A program made the position numbers and the translations under genes. Below, in pieces: positions 6,619-12,452 of a DNA stretch of 12,452 nucleotides (positions are counted from its first letter, which is position 1; each line of letters opens with the position of its first letter). A model generated the notes under the pieces. The model saw nothing but the letters and a program-made list of their open reading frames with translations. It searched no databases and was not told where the DNA came from. The DNA comes from Dehalococcoidia bacterium UBA2588 (lineage in GTDB: Bacteria; Chloroflexota; Dehalococcoidia; Lucifugimonadales; UBA3495): the NCBI GenBank assembly GCA_002339805.1, contig DDKW01000002.1, positions 25,011 through 37,462 of the forward strand, read 5' to 3'.

Positions 6619-7455
6619 ATGGCGAATTCGATGAAATTGGGGGCAATTACCAATTCTTGGCGTAATCAGCTACCTACCCACGACTTGTCAGATTTAATAC
6701 AGCAAGCAAGTAATGACGGTGCAAAGCATATAGAGCTTCGTCAAACGTGCTTAGGTACATATGAAAATGGAGAAGGATTAGACTGGAAGCTAGACTTAGA
6801 TAAAGTAGGGGAATTAGTTAACAAGTTTTCTAACTTAACTTTTAATTTAGCTGTCGCATCTACCTGCTTAACAACAAAAATAGATCCCAAAGGGGATTAT
6901 TTCCAGGGAGCATTAGCTGGAGCTAAATTAGTTAATCCAGTTAATCCGCATTTGCGAACAGTGGATCCGAATGCTGCGGTTGCGGCTTGGACATCGGCAG
7001 ATGAAATTAACGAAGAATGTTTCCAACTAGTGGACCTAGTAAAAGAAGCTGCTAGCCAAGGAGTGATAATTTCGATTGAGAATTCTGGATTGACGATTGG
7101 AGCTATGCATGTTTTGGTAAATGCAGTTCGGGAAAGATTAAATGACAACGAAAAAGAATATTTGGGAATATGCCCAGATCCTACTAATCAGTTAAGGCGT
7201 CATAAAGATTCTAACCCTCTCGCAGAATTGAATGAACTAGATCTAAATATGATCAAGCTAGTTCATTACAAACAGGCTAGAAACGGGGAAGGAATCACGA
7301 CAGTAGATGACGGAGATATAGATTGCTCTGAAATGATCAGGGTTTTATGCCATAAAGGATATACAGGTATTGGTATTTTAGAGATACCTTCTGATGATAA
7401 CGTATTTGATAACTTTAAAGTTAGCGTGAATTATTTAGAGAAATTAGCTGCCTGA
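6619..7455 (+). CDS. Sugar phosphate isomerase/epimerase-like TIM-barrel protein (AP-endonuclease-2 fold)
   Basis: This 278-residue protein has the strand-end acidic and histidine pattern of the xylose-isomerase-like / AP endonuclease family 2 fold: E39 (IELRQ), E154 (SIENSG), D187 (PDPTN), H216 (VHYKQ), D233 (DGDID) and E255 (LEIPS). These are typical divalent-metal and substrate ligands of ketose/aldose isomerases and epimerases such as myo-inosose dehydratase- and tagatose epimerase-like enzymes. The substrate is unknown, and a lyase or dehydratase role is possible. It has no signal peptide. The ATG has only a weak GGAT upstream. The gene heads a three-gene operon, with the ASL-like gene 12 bases downstream and rpe overlapping that gene. 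Confidence 0.85.
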   Translation: MANSMKLGAITNSWRNQLPTHDLSDLIQQASNDGAKHIELRQTCLGTYENGEGLDWKLDLDKVGELVNKFSNLTFNLAVASTCLTTKIDPKGDYFQGALAGAKLVNPVNPHLRTVDPNAAVAAWTSADEINEECFQLVDLVKEAASQGVIISIENSGLTIGAMHVLVNAVRERLNDNEKEYLGICPDPTNQLRRHKDSNPLAELNELDLNMIKLVHYKQARNGEGITTVDDGDIDCSEMIRVLCHKGYTGIGILEIPSDDNVFDNFKVSVNYLEKLAA

Positions 7456-7467
7456 AAAATATAGGAA

Positions 7468-8808
7468 ATGAATTACGACGATTACACAATATCGCTTCAT
7501 TATGATAAGCGATTATATAAATATGACATTCTAGGCTCGAAAGTGCATGTGCAGATGCTCGCTAAGCAGGGGATAATATCTGCTTCTGATAGCGAGACTA
7601 TTGTGAAGAACCTGGAACTTATCCAAGAAGAGATTGAGTCTGGAACGATAGAGTGGAAATATGAATTAGAAGACATTCATATGAACATCGAATCACGCCT
7701 GACTGAACTCACTGGGGATATTGGAGCTAAGCTTCATACCGGAAGGTCTAGAAACGACCAGATAGCTTTAGATTTACGTCTTTACACAAGAGAAGTCATT
7801 AAAGAAACGATTAACAAAGTTAATGCTGTCCAGAAAGCTATAGTTGAGCTTTGCGAAAAAAATATAGATGTGATTATGCCTGGATACACGCATTTGCAGC
7901 GGGCGCAGCCAGTTCTTTTCGCTCATCACATGCTTGCATATTTCAATATGTTCCAGCGTGATATAGAACGTTATCAAGATAGTTTAAAACGTGTAAACGT
8001 ATGTCCTTTGGGAAGTGGAGCTATTGCAGGGGTTACCTATGATACAGATAGAGAATGGGTAGCAAAAGAACTTGGTTTTGACAGTATTACCACCAATAGT
8101 ATGGACGCAGTTTCTGACCGAGATTATGTGATTGAGCTTAGTTCAGCTGCTTCTATTTTGATGATGCATTTTTCAAGGCTTTCTGAAGAAATAATTCTTT
8201 GGAGCAGCCAAGAATTTGGATTTGTTAAATTAACAGATCAGTTCGTAACTGGCAGCAGCATGATGCCGCAGAAAAAGAATCCTGATTTTGCTGAATTAGC
8301 TAGAGGTAAAACTGGCCGAGTGTTTGGTAATTTATTCAGAATTTTGACTATTTTGAAAGGGCTTCCATTAACGTATAACCGGGACCTTCAAGAAGACAAA
8401 GAAGGGTTTTTCGACACAATAGATACAGTATTGGCAACTTTAGACGTTTTCGCCGGTATGATTCCCGCTATGGAAATTAACGTTCAAAACATGAACGCAT
8501 TATCTGAATCTTCGGAAATGCTAGCTACTGATTTAGCCGATTATTTGGTCAATAAAGGTACGCCTTTTAGAATTGCTTATAATGCAGTTAAAGATTTGTG
8601 TCAGTATTGTGAAGATAATAATTCCAAGCCTTCTGATTTGAGTTTGGACGAATTTAAAAAATTCGCGAAAGAATTTGAAAAAGACGCACTTAACATAACA
8701 GCTAAGTCTTCGGTAGAGGCTAGAAATAATCCAGGCGGTACAGCGCCAAACAGAGTTAAATCCGCTTTGGGTGACGCAAAAGCTCAGGTGAAAAATAATG
8801 AATTGTAA
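7468..8808 (+). CDS. argH: Argininosuccinate lyase family protein, N-terminally short
   Basis: The 446-residue protein carries the fumarase/aspartase superfamily signature GSSMMPQKKNPD (262-273), whose Ser is the catalytic base in argininosuccinate lyase. Other active-site features are T91-GRSRND97, GYTH142LQRAQP with the conserved His, and DRDYVIE (217-223). Known ASL cleaves argininosuccinate to arginine and fumarate. The usual N-terminal segment with LWGGRF is absent: the first residues (DDYTISLHYDKRL) align to the region just after it. An in-frame TAG at 7462-7464 rules out any upstream extension. AGGA sits one base before the ATG, unusually close. No other arginine gene is nearby. The argH symbol is by family; an ASL-like C-N lyase such as EDDS-lyase type is the alternative. 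It overlaps rpe by 11 bases. Confidence 0.85.
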   Translation: MNYDDYTISLHYDKRLYKYDILGSKVHVQMLAKQGIISASDSETIVKNLELIQEEIESGTIEWKYELEDIHMNIESRLTELTGDIGAKLHTGRSRNDQIALDLRLYTREVIKETINKVNAVQKAIVELCEKNIDVIMPGYTHLQRAQPVLFAHHMLAYFNMFQRDIERYQDSLKRVNVCPLGSGAIAGVTYDTDREWVAKELGFDSITTNSMDAVSDRDYVIELSSAASILMMHFSRLSEEIILWSSQEFGFVKLTDQFVTGSSMMPQKKNPDFAELARGKTGRVFGNLFRILTILKGLPLTYNRDLQEDKEGFFDTIDTVLATLDVFAGMIPAMEINVQNMNALSESSEMLATDLADYLVNKGTPFRIAYNAVKDLCQYCEDNNSKPSDLSLDEFKKFAKEFEKDALNITAKSSVEARNNPGGTAPNRVKSALGDAKAQVKNNEL

Positions 8809-9472
8809 TCATATACAAATTGCTCCATCTTTACTTACTGCTGATTTTGGTCACTTATCAGATCAAGTTAAATTAGCAGAAGAAGGTGGTGCTGATCTAA
8901 TACACTTGGATGTTATGGATGGTAAATTTGTTCCCAATATAACTTTTGGTTCATTAGTGATAGATTCCATCCGGGATTCAAGTAGTCTTCCGTTGAATAT
9001 ACACTTAATGATTGAAGAGCCTGATAGGTTTCTAGAGGATTTCATTAAGTCTGATACCGATCAAATAATTGTGCATGCTGAAGCATGTGCTCATTTAGAC
9101 AGAACTGTTTCTAGAATTAAAGATTTAGGTGCTTCTGTGGGAGTTGCTTTGAATCCTTCAACTCCACTAAGTGACATAGAAAATGTTGCTGATATGCTGG
9201 ATATTATTATGATCATGACGGTCAATCCTGGTTTCGGCGGACAGTCATTTATAGATCGGATGATAGACAAGATAGAGAGAGCGGATAGTCTGATTAAATC
9301 AAAAGGGCTCAATGCTAAGATAGAAGTTGATGGTGGTATCAAAGCGGATCATACAGCTTCTGATTGTGTGAAAGCTGGTGCTGAAATTTTGGTAGCGGGC
9401 AGCGCGGTATACAATAAAGAAGACACGGTAAAAAATTCGATTGCTAAGTTGAGAGGGTCTTTAGAGGACTGA
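8798..9472 (+). CDS. rpe: Ribulose-phosphate 3-epimerase
   Basis: This 224-residue TIM barrel interconverts D-ribulose 5-phosphate and D-xylulose 5-phosphate in the pentose phosphate pathway. The whole family pattern is visible: IAPSLLTADF (8-17), H36-L-D38-VMDGKFVPNITFG with metal ligands H36 and general base D38, H69 (IHLM), HAEA (93-96), LNPSTP (118-123), TVNPGFGGQSF (141-151), EVD178GGI with the second catalytic Asp, and AGSAVY. Length and residues are normal. The ATG lies inside the end of the ASL-like gene (11-base overlap), with AGGT about 8 bases upstream, so translation is coupled or close. Its stop is 5 bases from the convergent L28 stop. It is the last gene of the 6619-9472 operon. 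Confidence 0.95.
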   Translation: MNCNHIQIAPSLLTADFGHLSDQVKLAEEGGADLIHLDVMDGKFVPNITFGSLVIDSIRDSSSLPLNIHLMIEEPDRFLEDFIKSDTDQIIVHAEACAHLDRTVSRIKDLGASVGVALNPSTPLSDIENVADMLDIIMIMTVNPGFGGQSFIDRMIDKIERADSLIKSKGLNAKIEVDGGIKADHTASDCVKAGAEILVAGSAVYNKEDTVKNSIAKLRGSLED

Positions 9473-9477
9473 TTTTC

Positions 9478-9681
9478 TTAGGCGTTGGATTTTTTCTTCC
9501 TAGGTTGCTTCATTGTGGTTCGTAAGCATCTGGTACACATTTTGACTCGGGTAGCTTTTCCGTCTTTCCCGTTTACGGTCATTTTGTGCACGTTTGCGGT
9601 AAACCTTCTTTTTGTGTGGCGCATAGAATGGCTGACATTATTACCTGCCATTCCTGATTTTAAGCATACTTCACATCTCAT
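9478..9681 (-). CDS. rpmB: 50S ribosomal protein L28 (zinc-binding form)
   Basis: From the preferred ATG at 9679-9681 the protein has 67 residues, starting MRCEVC. It carries the L28 hallmark GNNVSHS (13-19) and a basic RHTKRRFTANV stretch. Two CxxC pairs (C3/C6 and C49/C52) make it the zinc-containing 'C+' type. It binds 23S rRNA in the large subunit. An earlier in-frame ATG at 9706-9708 would add nine hydrophobic residues not typical of L28. The promoter at 9721-9749 would start transcription near 9714, leaving only a 6-base leader for that ATG but about 33 bases for mine. No Shine-Dalgarno is obvious at either. Gene order is unusual only in that the stop lies 5 bases from the rpe stop on the opposite strand. 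Confidence 0.92.
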   Translation of the reverse strand: MRCEVCLKSGMAGNNVSHSMRHTKRRFTANVHKMTVNGKDGKATRVKMCTRCLRTTMKQPRKKKSNA

Positions 9682-9720
9682 AATGAATAAGACTATCACA
9701 GGATACATTTAACTGACAAG

Positions 9721-9749
9721 AATATATTTATATCTGTAGCTAACTTCAA
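9721..9749 (-). promoter_or_regulatory. Promoter of rpmB
   Basis: Minus-strand reading gives TTGAAG (complement of 9744-9749), 17 bases, then TATATT (complement of 9721-9726), both near consensus. Transcription would start near 9714, which supports the L28 start at 9681. Confidence 0.6.
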
Positions 9750-9759
9750 ATACGATTTA

Positions 9760-9768
9760 TGGTACTAT
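9760..9768 (+). promoter_or_regulatory. Probable extended -10 promoter of the cyclase/propeller operon
   Basis: TGG-TACTAT is an extended -10 (TGn plus a four-of-six -10 box). No -35 is obvious, as expected for extended -10 promoters. Start of transcription near 9775 gives a 38-base leader that includes a very good ribosome-binding site. It overlaps the alternative upstream ATG at 9759. Confidence 0.4.
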
Positions 9769-9798
9769 TCCCTCATCGAGAGTGGTTTACAGAAGTAG

Positions 9799-9804
9799 AG
9801 GAGG
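9799..9804 (+). promoter_or_regulatory. Strong ribosome-binding site deciding the cyclase start
   Basis: AGGAGG, a full match to the anti-Shine-Dalgarno, ends 8 bases before the ATG at 9813-9815. This selects that ATG over the in-frame ATG at 9759, which has no such site. Confidence 0.85.
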
Positions 9805-9812
9805 GTTTTCTT

Positions 9813-10769
9813 ATGCAAGCTAATATTCCTTCACAAGAAGAAGTTTTAAGTTACTTTGATTCACTGTGCAACTGGGGCAAATGGGGCGATGATGACGAGC
9901 TAGGGTGTCCTAATTATATCGATCAAGCCAAGACTTTGAGTGCTATTCAAATGGTTAAAGAAGGTGCAACTGTATCATTGGCTAGAACGGTTATATTTGA
10001 AGCAAGTTTAGACGCACCAAATCCGCCTGTCCATTTCATGGTGGAAAGCGGAGAAGGCTGGGCGTCAGGAGACAAAGTCAGCGCTAGGGCTAGTGCAGCG
10101 GCGACTGATTATTTTGGAATGATATTCCATGGTCAAACAGTTACTCACGTTGATAGCTTGGCTCACTTTTTCTGGGAAGGCAAAGCATATAATGGATTTC
10201 CCGCCCATCTTGTGTCCACTTCGCTTGGAGCTACTATACATTCCGTTGAAGAGGCAAAGAATGGTTTTATAACTAAAGGTATTCTTGTTGATATCCCATA
10301 TGTTAAAGGGATTGATTGGGTAGAAAGAGGGGAAGGTGTTACTAAAGAAGATATCCTCCTCGCGGAAGAGAAATGTGGCTTTAAAATTGAGACTGGAGAC
10401 GTTCTTTTAGTTAGGACTGGTCAGTTAAAGCGACGCAATGATAACGGACCAATAGATCCTAGAGTGGAAGGTTCCACTGCATGCCAAGCAGGTGTTTTAC
10501 CACTTTTGCACGAGAGGCAGATAGCCATGCTAGGTTCTGATACAGGTAATGATGTAAGTCCACAGCAATATTCGAATCCTAAACTCACAAACCCAATTCA
10601 TCAGGTTGGGATTGTAGCTATGGGTATGTGGATTCTAGATAATGCTAATTTAGAAGATTTATCAGTTGAATGCCAAAAACGCAATCAATGGGAATTTATG
10701 TTTTCTGCTGGTCCGTTGAGACTTAAGAATACGACTGGATCACCGGTAAATCCCATTGCTGTATTTTAA
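9813..10769 (+). CDS. Cyclase-family metal-dependent hydrolase (kynurenine formamidase-like)
   Basis: From the ATG chosen by the strong ribosome-binding site the protein has 318 residues. It opens with NWGKWGDDDELG (20-31), typical of long 'cyclase family' proteins. The zinc/manganese-binding core is H106-G-QTVT-H112-V-D114-SLA-H118, the HxDxxxH pattern of the cyclase/kynurenine formamidase (PF04199) fold. Further on come KGILVDIPYVKG, GDVLLVRTG and IHQVGIVAMG. It is cytoplasmic with no signal peptide. The reaction is probably hydrolysis of an amide or lactone; the substrate is unknown, and there is no tryptophan-catabolism gene nearby. It is co-transcribed with the propeller protein 19 bases downstream. 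The longer reading from 9759 would add 18 residues and conflicts with the promoter. Confidence 0.9.
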   Translation: MQANIPSQEEVLSYFDSLCNWGKWGDDDELGCPNYIDQAKTLSAIQMVKEGATVSLARTVIFEASLDAPNPPVHFMVESGEGWASGDKVSARASAAATDYFGMIFHGQTVTHVDSLAHFFWEGKAYNGFPAHLVSTSLGATIHSVEEAKNGFITKGILVDIPYVKGIDWVERGEGVTKEDILLAEEKCGFKIETGDVLLVRTGQLKRRNDNGPIDPRVEGSTACQAGVLPLLHERQIAMLGSDTGNDVSPQQYSNPKLTNPIHQVGIVAMGMWILDNANLEDLSVECQKRNQWEFMFSAGPLRLKNTTGSPVNPIAVF

Positions 10770-10788
10770 ATAGAAAAGGAGTTTTATC

Positions 10789-11703
10789 ATGATAAGTAAC
10801 GAAGTAGTAGGAAGCGGTAAATATACATATAAGCCAGAATATGACTGGGCCAAATTACCAGACGGATGGTCCATGCCAGCAGCTGCAGTATTTGGAGATT
10901 CAAACGACAATGTTTACTGTTTTAACCGGGATCCAGATCACCGGATTATGATTTTCGATAAAGATGGTAATTATAAAAATTCTTGGGGTGGGGACGAATT
11001 CACTTTTCCGCATGCAATATGGATAGATGGCGAAGATAACTTATGGCTAACAGATAGAGATAATTGCCAAATGTACAAGTACAGTAAAGATGGCAAATTA
11101 TTAATGACCATAGGTGAGAAAGGATACAGATCGGATACAGGAGCAGATAATACTAAATTCGACTCCAACTCTTGGGTGAATGTCACACATGCGGGAGAGC
11201 CTTTCAACATGCCTTCAGGAATCATGAAGAATGCAGACGGCGAGATTTTTATAAGTGATGGATATGCCAACTGCCGGGTGCATGCCTTCTCTGGAGCAGG
11301 AGACTTAAAGTATTCATGGGGAGCCCCTGGATCAGGACCTGGAGAATTCCATCTGCCTCATGGAGTATGGATCGATAGAAAGGGACAAGTTTTGATTGCT
11401 GACAGAGAAAATAACCGCATTCAAGTTTTTGATCAGTCAGGTAAATTCTTGAGCGAATGGCCTACAGAATTAATTGGCGCTGCAGTGATATATATAGATG
11501 ATGAAGATATCGCTTATGTATGTGAACATAATTCCGGGCAAATTAGCGTCCTAACTTCTGAAGGCGAATTACTTGCTAGATGGGGAGATATGAGTAATAA
11601 GTCATGTCACGGCATCTGGGCGGATTCTAATAAGGATTTATATGTTGTAATGCCATTCGAAGGTAGCACAGGACGAACAGTAGTCAAATACCATAGGCAA
11701 TAG
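10789..11703 (+). CDS. NHL-repeat beta-propeller, peptidyl-alpha-hydroxyglycine alpha-amidating lyase-like
   Basis: This 304-residue protein is built of NHL-type repeats. PHAIWID (74-80), PHGVWID (190-196) and CHGIWAD (273-279) recur at matching blade positions with His at 75, 191 and 274. The motif SDGYANCRV (156-164) includes Y159. Three metal-binding histidines and this tyrosine are the hallmark of peptidyl-alpha-hydroxyglycine alpha-amidating lyase (PAL), which cleaves an alpha-hydroxyglycine to an amide and glyoxylate. I infer an intact metal site. There is no signal peptide, unlike the secreted animal enzyme, and no copper monooxygenase partner is nearby, so the natural substrate is unknown. 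AAGGAG (10776-10781) lies 7 bases before the ATG. It follows the cyclase gene in an operon and ends 23 bases before tRNA-Ala. Confidence 0.85.
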   Translation: MISNEVVGSGKYTYKPEYDWAKLPDGWSMPAAAVFGDSNDNVYCFNRDPDHRIMIFDKDGNYKNSWGGDEFTFPHAIWIDGEDNLWLTDRDNCQMYKYSKDGKLLMTIGEKGYRSDTGADNTKFDSNSWVNVTHAGEPFNMPSGIMKNADGEIFISDGYANCRVHAFSGAGDLKYSWGAPGSGPGEFHLPHGVWIDRKGQVLIADRENNRIQVFDQSGKFLSEWPTELIGAAVIYIDDEDIAYVCEHNSGQISVLTSEGELLARWGDMSNKSCHGIWADSNKDLYVVMPFEGSTGRTVVKYHRQ

Positions 11704-11705
11704 GC

Positions 11706-11716
11706 TATAATATAAT
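11706..11716 (+). promoter_or_regulatory. -10 region of the tRNA-Ala promoter
   Basis: Two overlapping TATAAT hexamers (11706-11711 and 11711-11716) lie just after the propeller gene stop and about 11-16 bases before the tRNA. No convincing -35 box is seen inside the preceding coding end, so the tRNA may also be read through from the operon. Confidence 0.5.
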
Positions 11717-11726
11717 CCTATTTTGT

Positions 11727-11802
11727 GGGGGTGTAGCTCAGCTGGGAGAGCGTCTCGCTGGCAGCGAGAAGGTCAGGGGTTCGAGTCCCCTCTCCTCCAC
11801 CA
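11727..11802 (+). tRNA. tRNA-Ala, anticodon GGC
   Basis: The cloverleaf folds cleanly. The acceptor stem is 11727-11733 with 11792-11798, the D arm GCTC/GAGC, the anticodon stem TCTCG/CGAGA (11753-11757, 11765-11769) with loop CTGGCAG, and the T arm AGGGG/CCCCT with TTCGAGT loop. The anticodon GGC (11760-11762) reads alanine GCC/GCU. The G3-U70 wobble pair, the main alanine identity element, is present. Pair 6-67 is a U-U mismatch. The discriminator A (11799) is followed by an encoded CCA (11800-11802). Confidence 0.97.
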
Positions 11803-11803
11803 T

Positions 11804-11850
11804 GGTAATTCTGGTAGTTTGTAGATAGGGAATTACCTCTTATTTCTTCT
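11804..11850 (+). terminator. Probable terminator after tRNA-Ala
   Basis: An 8-base perfect inverted repeat, GGTAATTC (11804-11811) and GAATTACC (11830-11837), is separated by an 18-base loop and followed by a T-rich stretch (TCTTATTTCTTCT). The large loop makes it weaker than a classic rho-independent terminator. It starts two bases after the CCA end. Confidence 0.45.
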
Positions 11851-11945
11851 CCCCCAATTTTTTCACTTTTATAAATCGTCTGAGTGTTTACAAAACCTGT
11901 TAAATACTTCTGATTTTCGGTTATATAACTTACGAATTAATTACT

Positions 11946-12452
11946 TTATCTATATGAATATTTATTTAAACGCAATGTCATAATTAACAGGCCGAGAATT
12001 ACGCCAATTATAAATGCTCCACCATGACCATGTTCCATGAAGCCATAAGTATGTGGGCCAAACCCCCAAAGAACATCCAGTAAATTCTCCTTAAAAAGTC
12101 CGTGAGCTGTCACGAATGTTCCTACTATGCAAATCGCCATAACAGGAACATACAATAATGTAGATCTGATACTTGCACGAAACAAATCTTTCTTATGAGC
12201 AATCGAATATACTAGAAGAGCGCCAATCAACCCCCAAATACAAGTACTTGCTCCAAATACGGAGTTACCGGCCCCCATATCACAATTATCAATCAGTAAA
12301 TCCACCCCACAAGCTACTGCAAGGTCATAAGTTTGCGCTAATAATCCAGATATAATATAAACAAGAATATAAACTCTCTTACCAAAATACCTCTCGGACA
12401 AAGTCCCAAAAGCCAAAATTGCTAATGCATTACCTAATATATGGATAAATTC
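11946..12452 (-). CDS. Rhomboid-family intramembrane serine protease (partial, N-terminus beyond right edge)
   Basis: The frame stays open through the window edge; the TTG at 12414-12416 is not a real start. Reading on gives EFIHILGNALAILAFGTLSE, the rhomboid HxxxN-type segment of the second membrane helix. The catalytic region is GNSVFGAST-CIWGLIGAL, with Ser in GAST (S57 counting from the TTG at 12416), and the later helix has HGHGGAFIIGVILG with the paired His. Several hydrophobic segments are clear. Rhomboids cleave substrates within the membrane; the common GASG has Thr instead of the last Gly here. The C-terminus is short and basic (LRLNKYSYR), and the stop is TAA at 11946-11948. The substrate is unknown. 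Downstream, 11838-11945 holds no gene. Confidence 0.85.
   Translation of the reverse strand, partial: EFIHILGNALAILAFGTLSERYFGKRVYILVYIISGLLAQTYDLAVACGVDLLIDNCDMGAGNSVFGASTCIWGLIGALLVYSIAHKKDLFRASIRSTLLYVPVMAICIVGTFVTAHGLFKENLLDVLWGFGPHTYGFMEHGHGGAFIIGVILGLLIMTLRLNKYSYR

Noticed and set aside
9682..9708. Nine-residue hydrophobic N-terminal extension of L28
   Set aside because: Atypical of L28, and the promoter at 9721-9749 leaves almost no leader for that start.
9485..9712. 75-residue plus-strand frame with hydrophobic residues
   Set aside because: It is antisense to rpmB, whose GNNVSHS and CxxC pairs are unmistakable; the hydrophobicity comes from the complement of basic codons.
9759..9812. 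Upstream ATG giving 18 extra residues to the cyclase
   Set aside because: No ribosome-binding site. An AGGAGG precedes the internal ATG at 9813, and the probable extended -10 (9760-9768) overlaps the upstream ATG.
1..12452. CRISPR arrays, insertion sequences, integrase or attachment repeats
   Set aside because: I saw no spaced direct repeats, terminal inverted repeats or transposase/integrase motifs. The single tRNA is not followed by an integrase or by a repeat of its 3' end that I could find.

Overview
The window looks like an AT-rich, free-living bacterium with tightly packed short operons. Its gene mix is reminiscent of marine Chloroflexota of the SAR202 type: an enolase-superfamily sugar-acid dehydratase, a luciferase-like (LLM) F420/flavin oxidoreductase, a cyclase-family hydrolase, and a zinc-ribbon ribosomal protein L28 (CxxC...CxxC). 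That lineage is an inference from gene families. No 16S rRNA is present and no search was run. I see no phage, transposon, CRISPR or integrase signal.

Layout. (1) Positions 1-4943, minus strand: a six-gene, nearly gapless operon read from a good sigma70-type promoter (TTGAGA-17-TATAAT, 4971-4999). In transcription order it holds pterin-4a-carbinolamine dehydratase, an LLM F420-type oxidoreductase (GTG start), a fused SRPBCC + TIGR01777 epimerase, a Nudix hydrolase, an enolase-superfamily dehydratase, and a lipoprotein cut by the left edge. (2) 5110-5379, plus: a small one-gene unit encoding a likely dimeric alpha/beta-barrel protein. (3) 5431-6546, minus: a membrane O-acyltransferase of the acyltransferase-3/MdoC type, probably with a TTG start. 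(4) 6619-9472, plus: a three-gene operon of a TIM-barrel sugar isomerase/epimerase-like protein, an N-terminally short argininosuccinate-lyase family protein, and ribulose-phosphate 3-epimerase. (5) 9478-9681, minus: rpmB (L28), converging on rpe with a 5-base gap. (6) 9813-11703, plus: a cyclase-family metal hydrolase followed by an NHL beta-propeller resembling peptidyl-alpha-hydroxyglycine alpha-amidating lyase, each with a strong Shine-Dalgarno. (7) 11727-11802, plus: tRNA-Ala(GGC) with encoded CCA. (8) 11946 to the right edge, minus: a rhomboid-family intramembrane protease whose N-terminus lies outside the window.

The catabolic-type enzymes (enolase dehydratase, LLM oxidoreductase, cyclase, propeller lyase, sugar isomerase, ASL-like lyase) suggest oxidation and cleavage of sugar acids or other organic compounds. 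No complete pathway can be assigned from the window. The least explained units are the cyclase + PAL-like pair, the sugar isomerase / short ASL / rpe operon, and the Thr/Pro-linker lipoprotein. Several start codons were revised from sequence signals: L28 to 9681, the cyclase to 9813, and the acyltransferase to 6546. There is no gene-free stretch over 300 bases. The largest gaps (4944-5109, 9682-9812, 11803-11945) hold promoters or a probable terminator.
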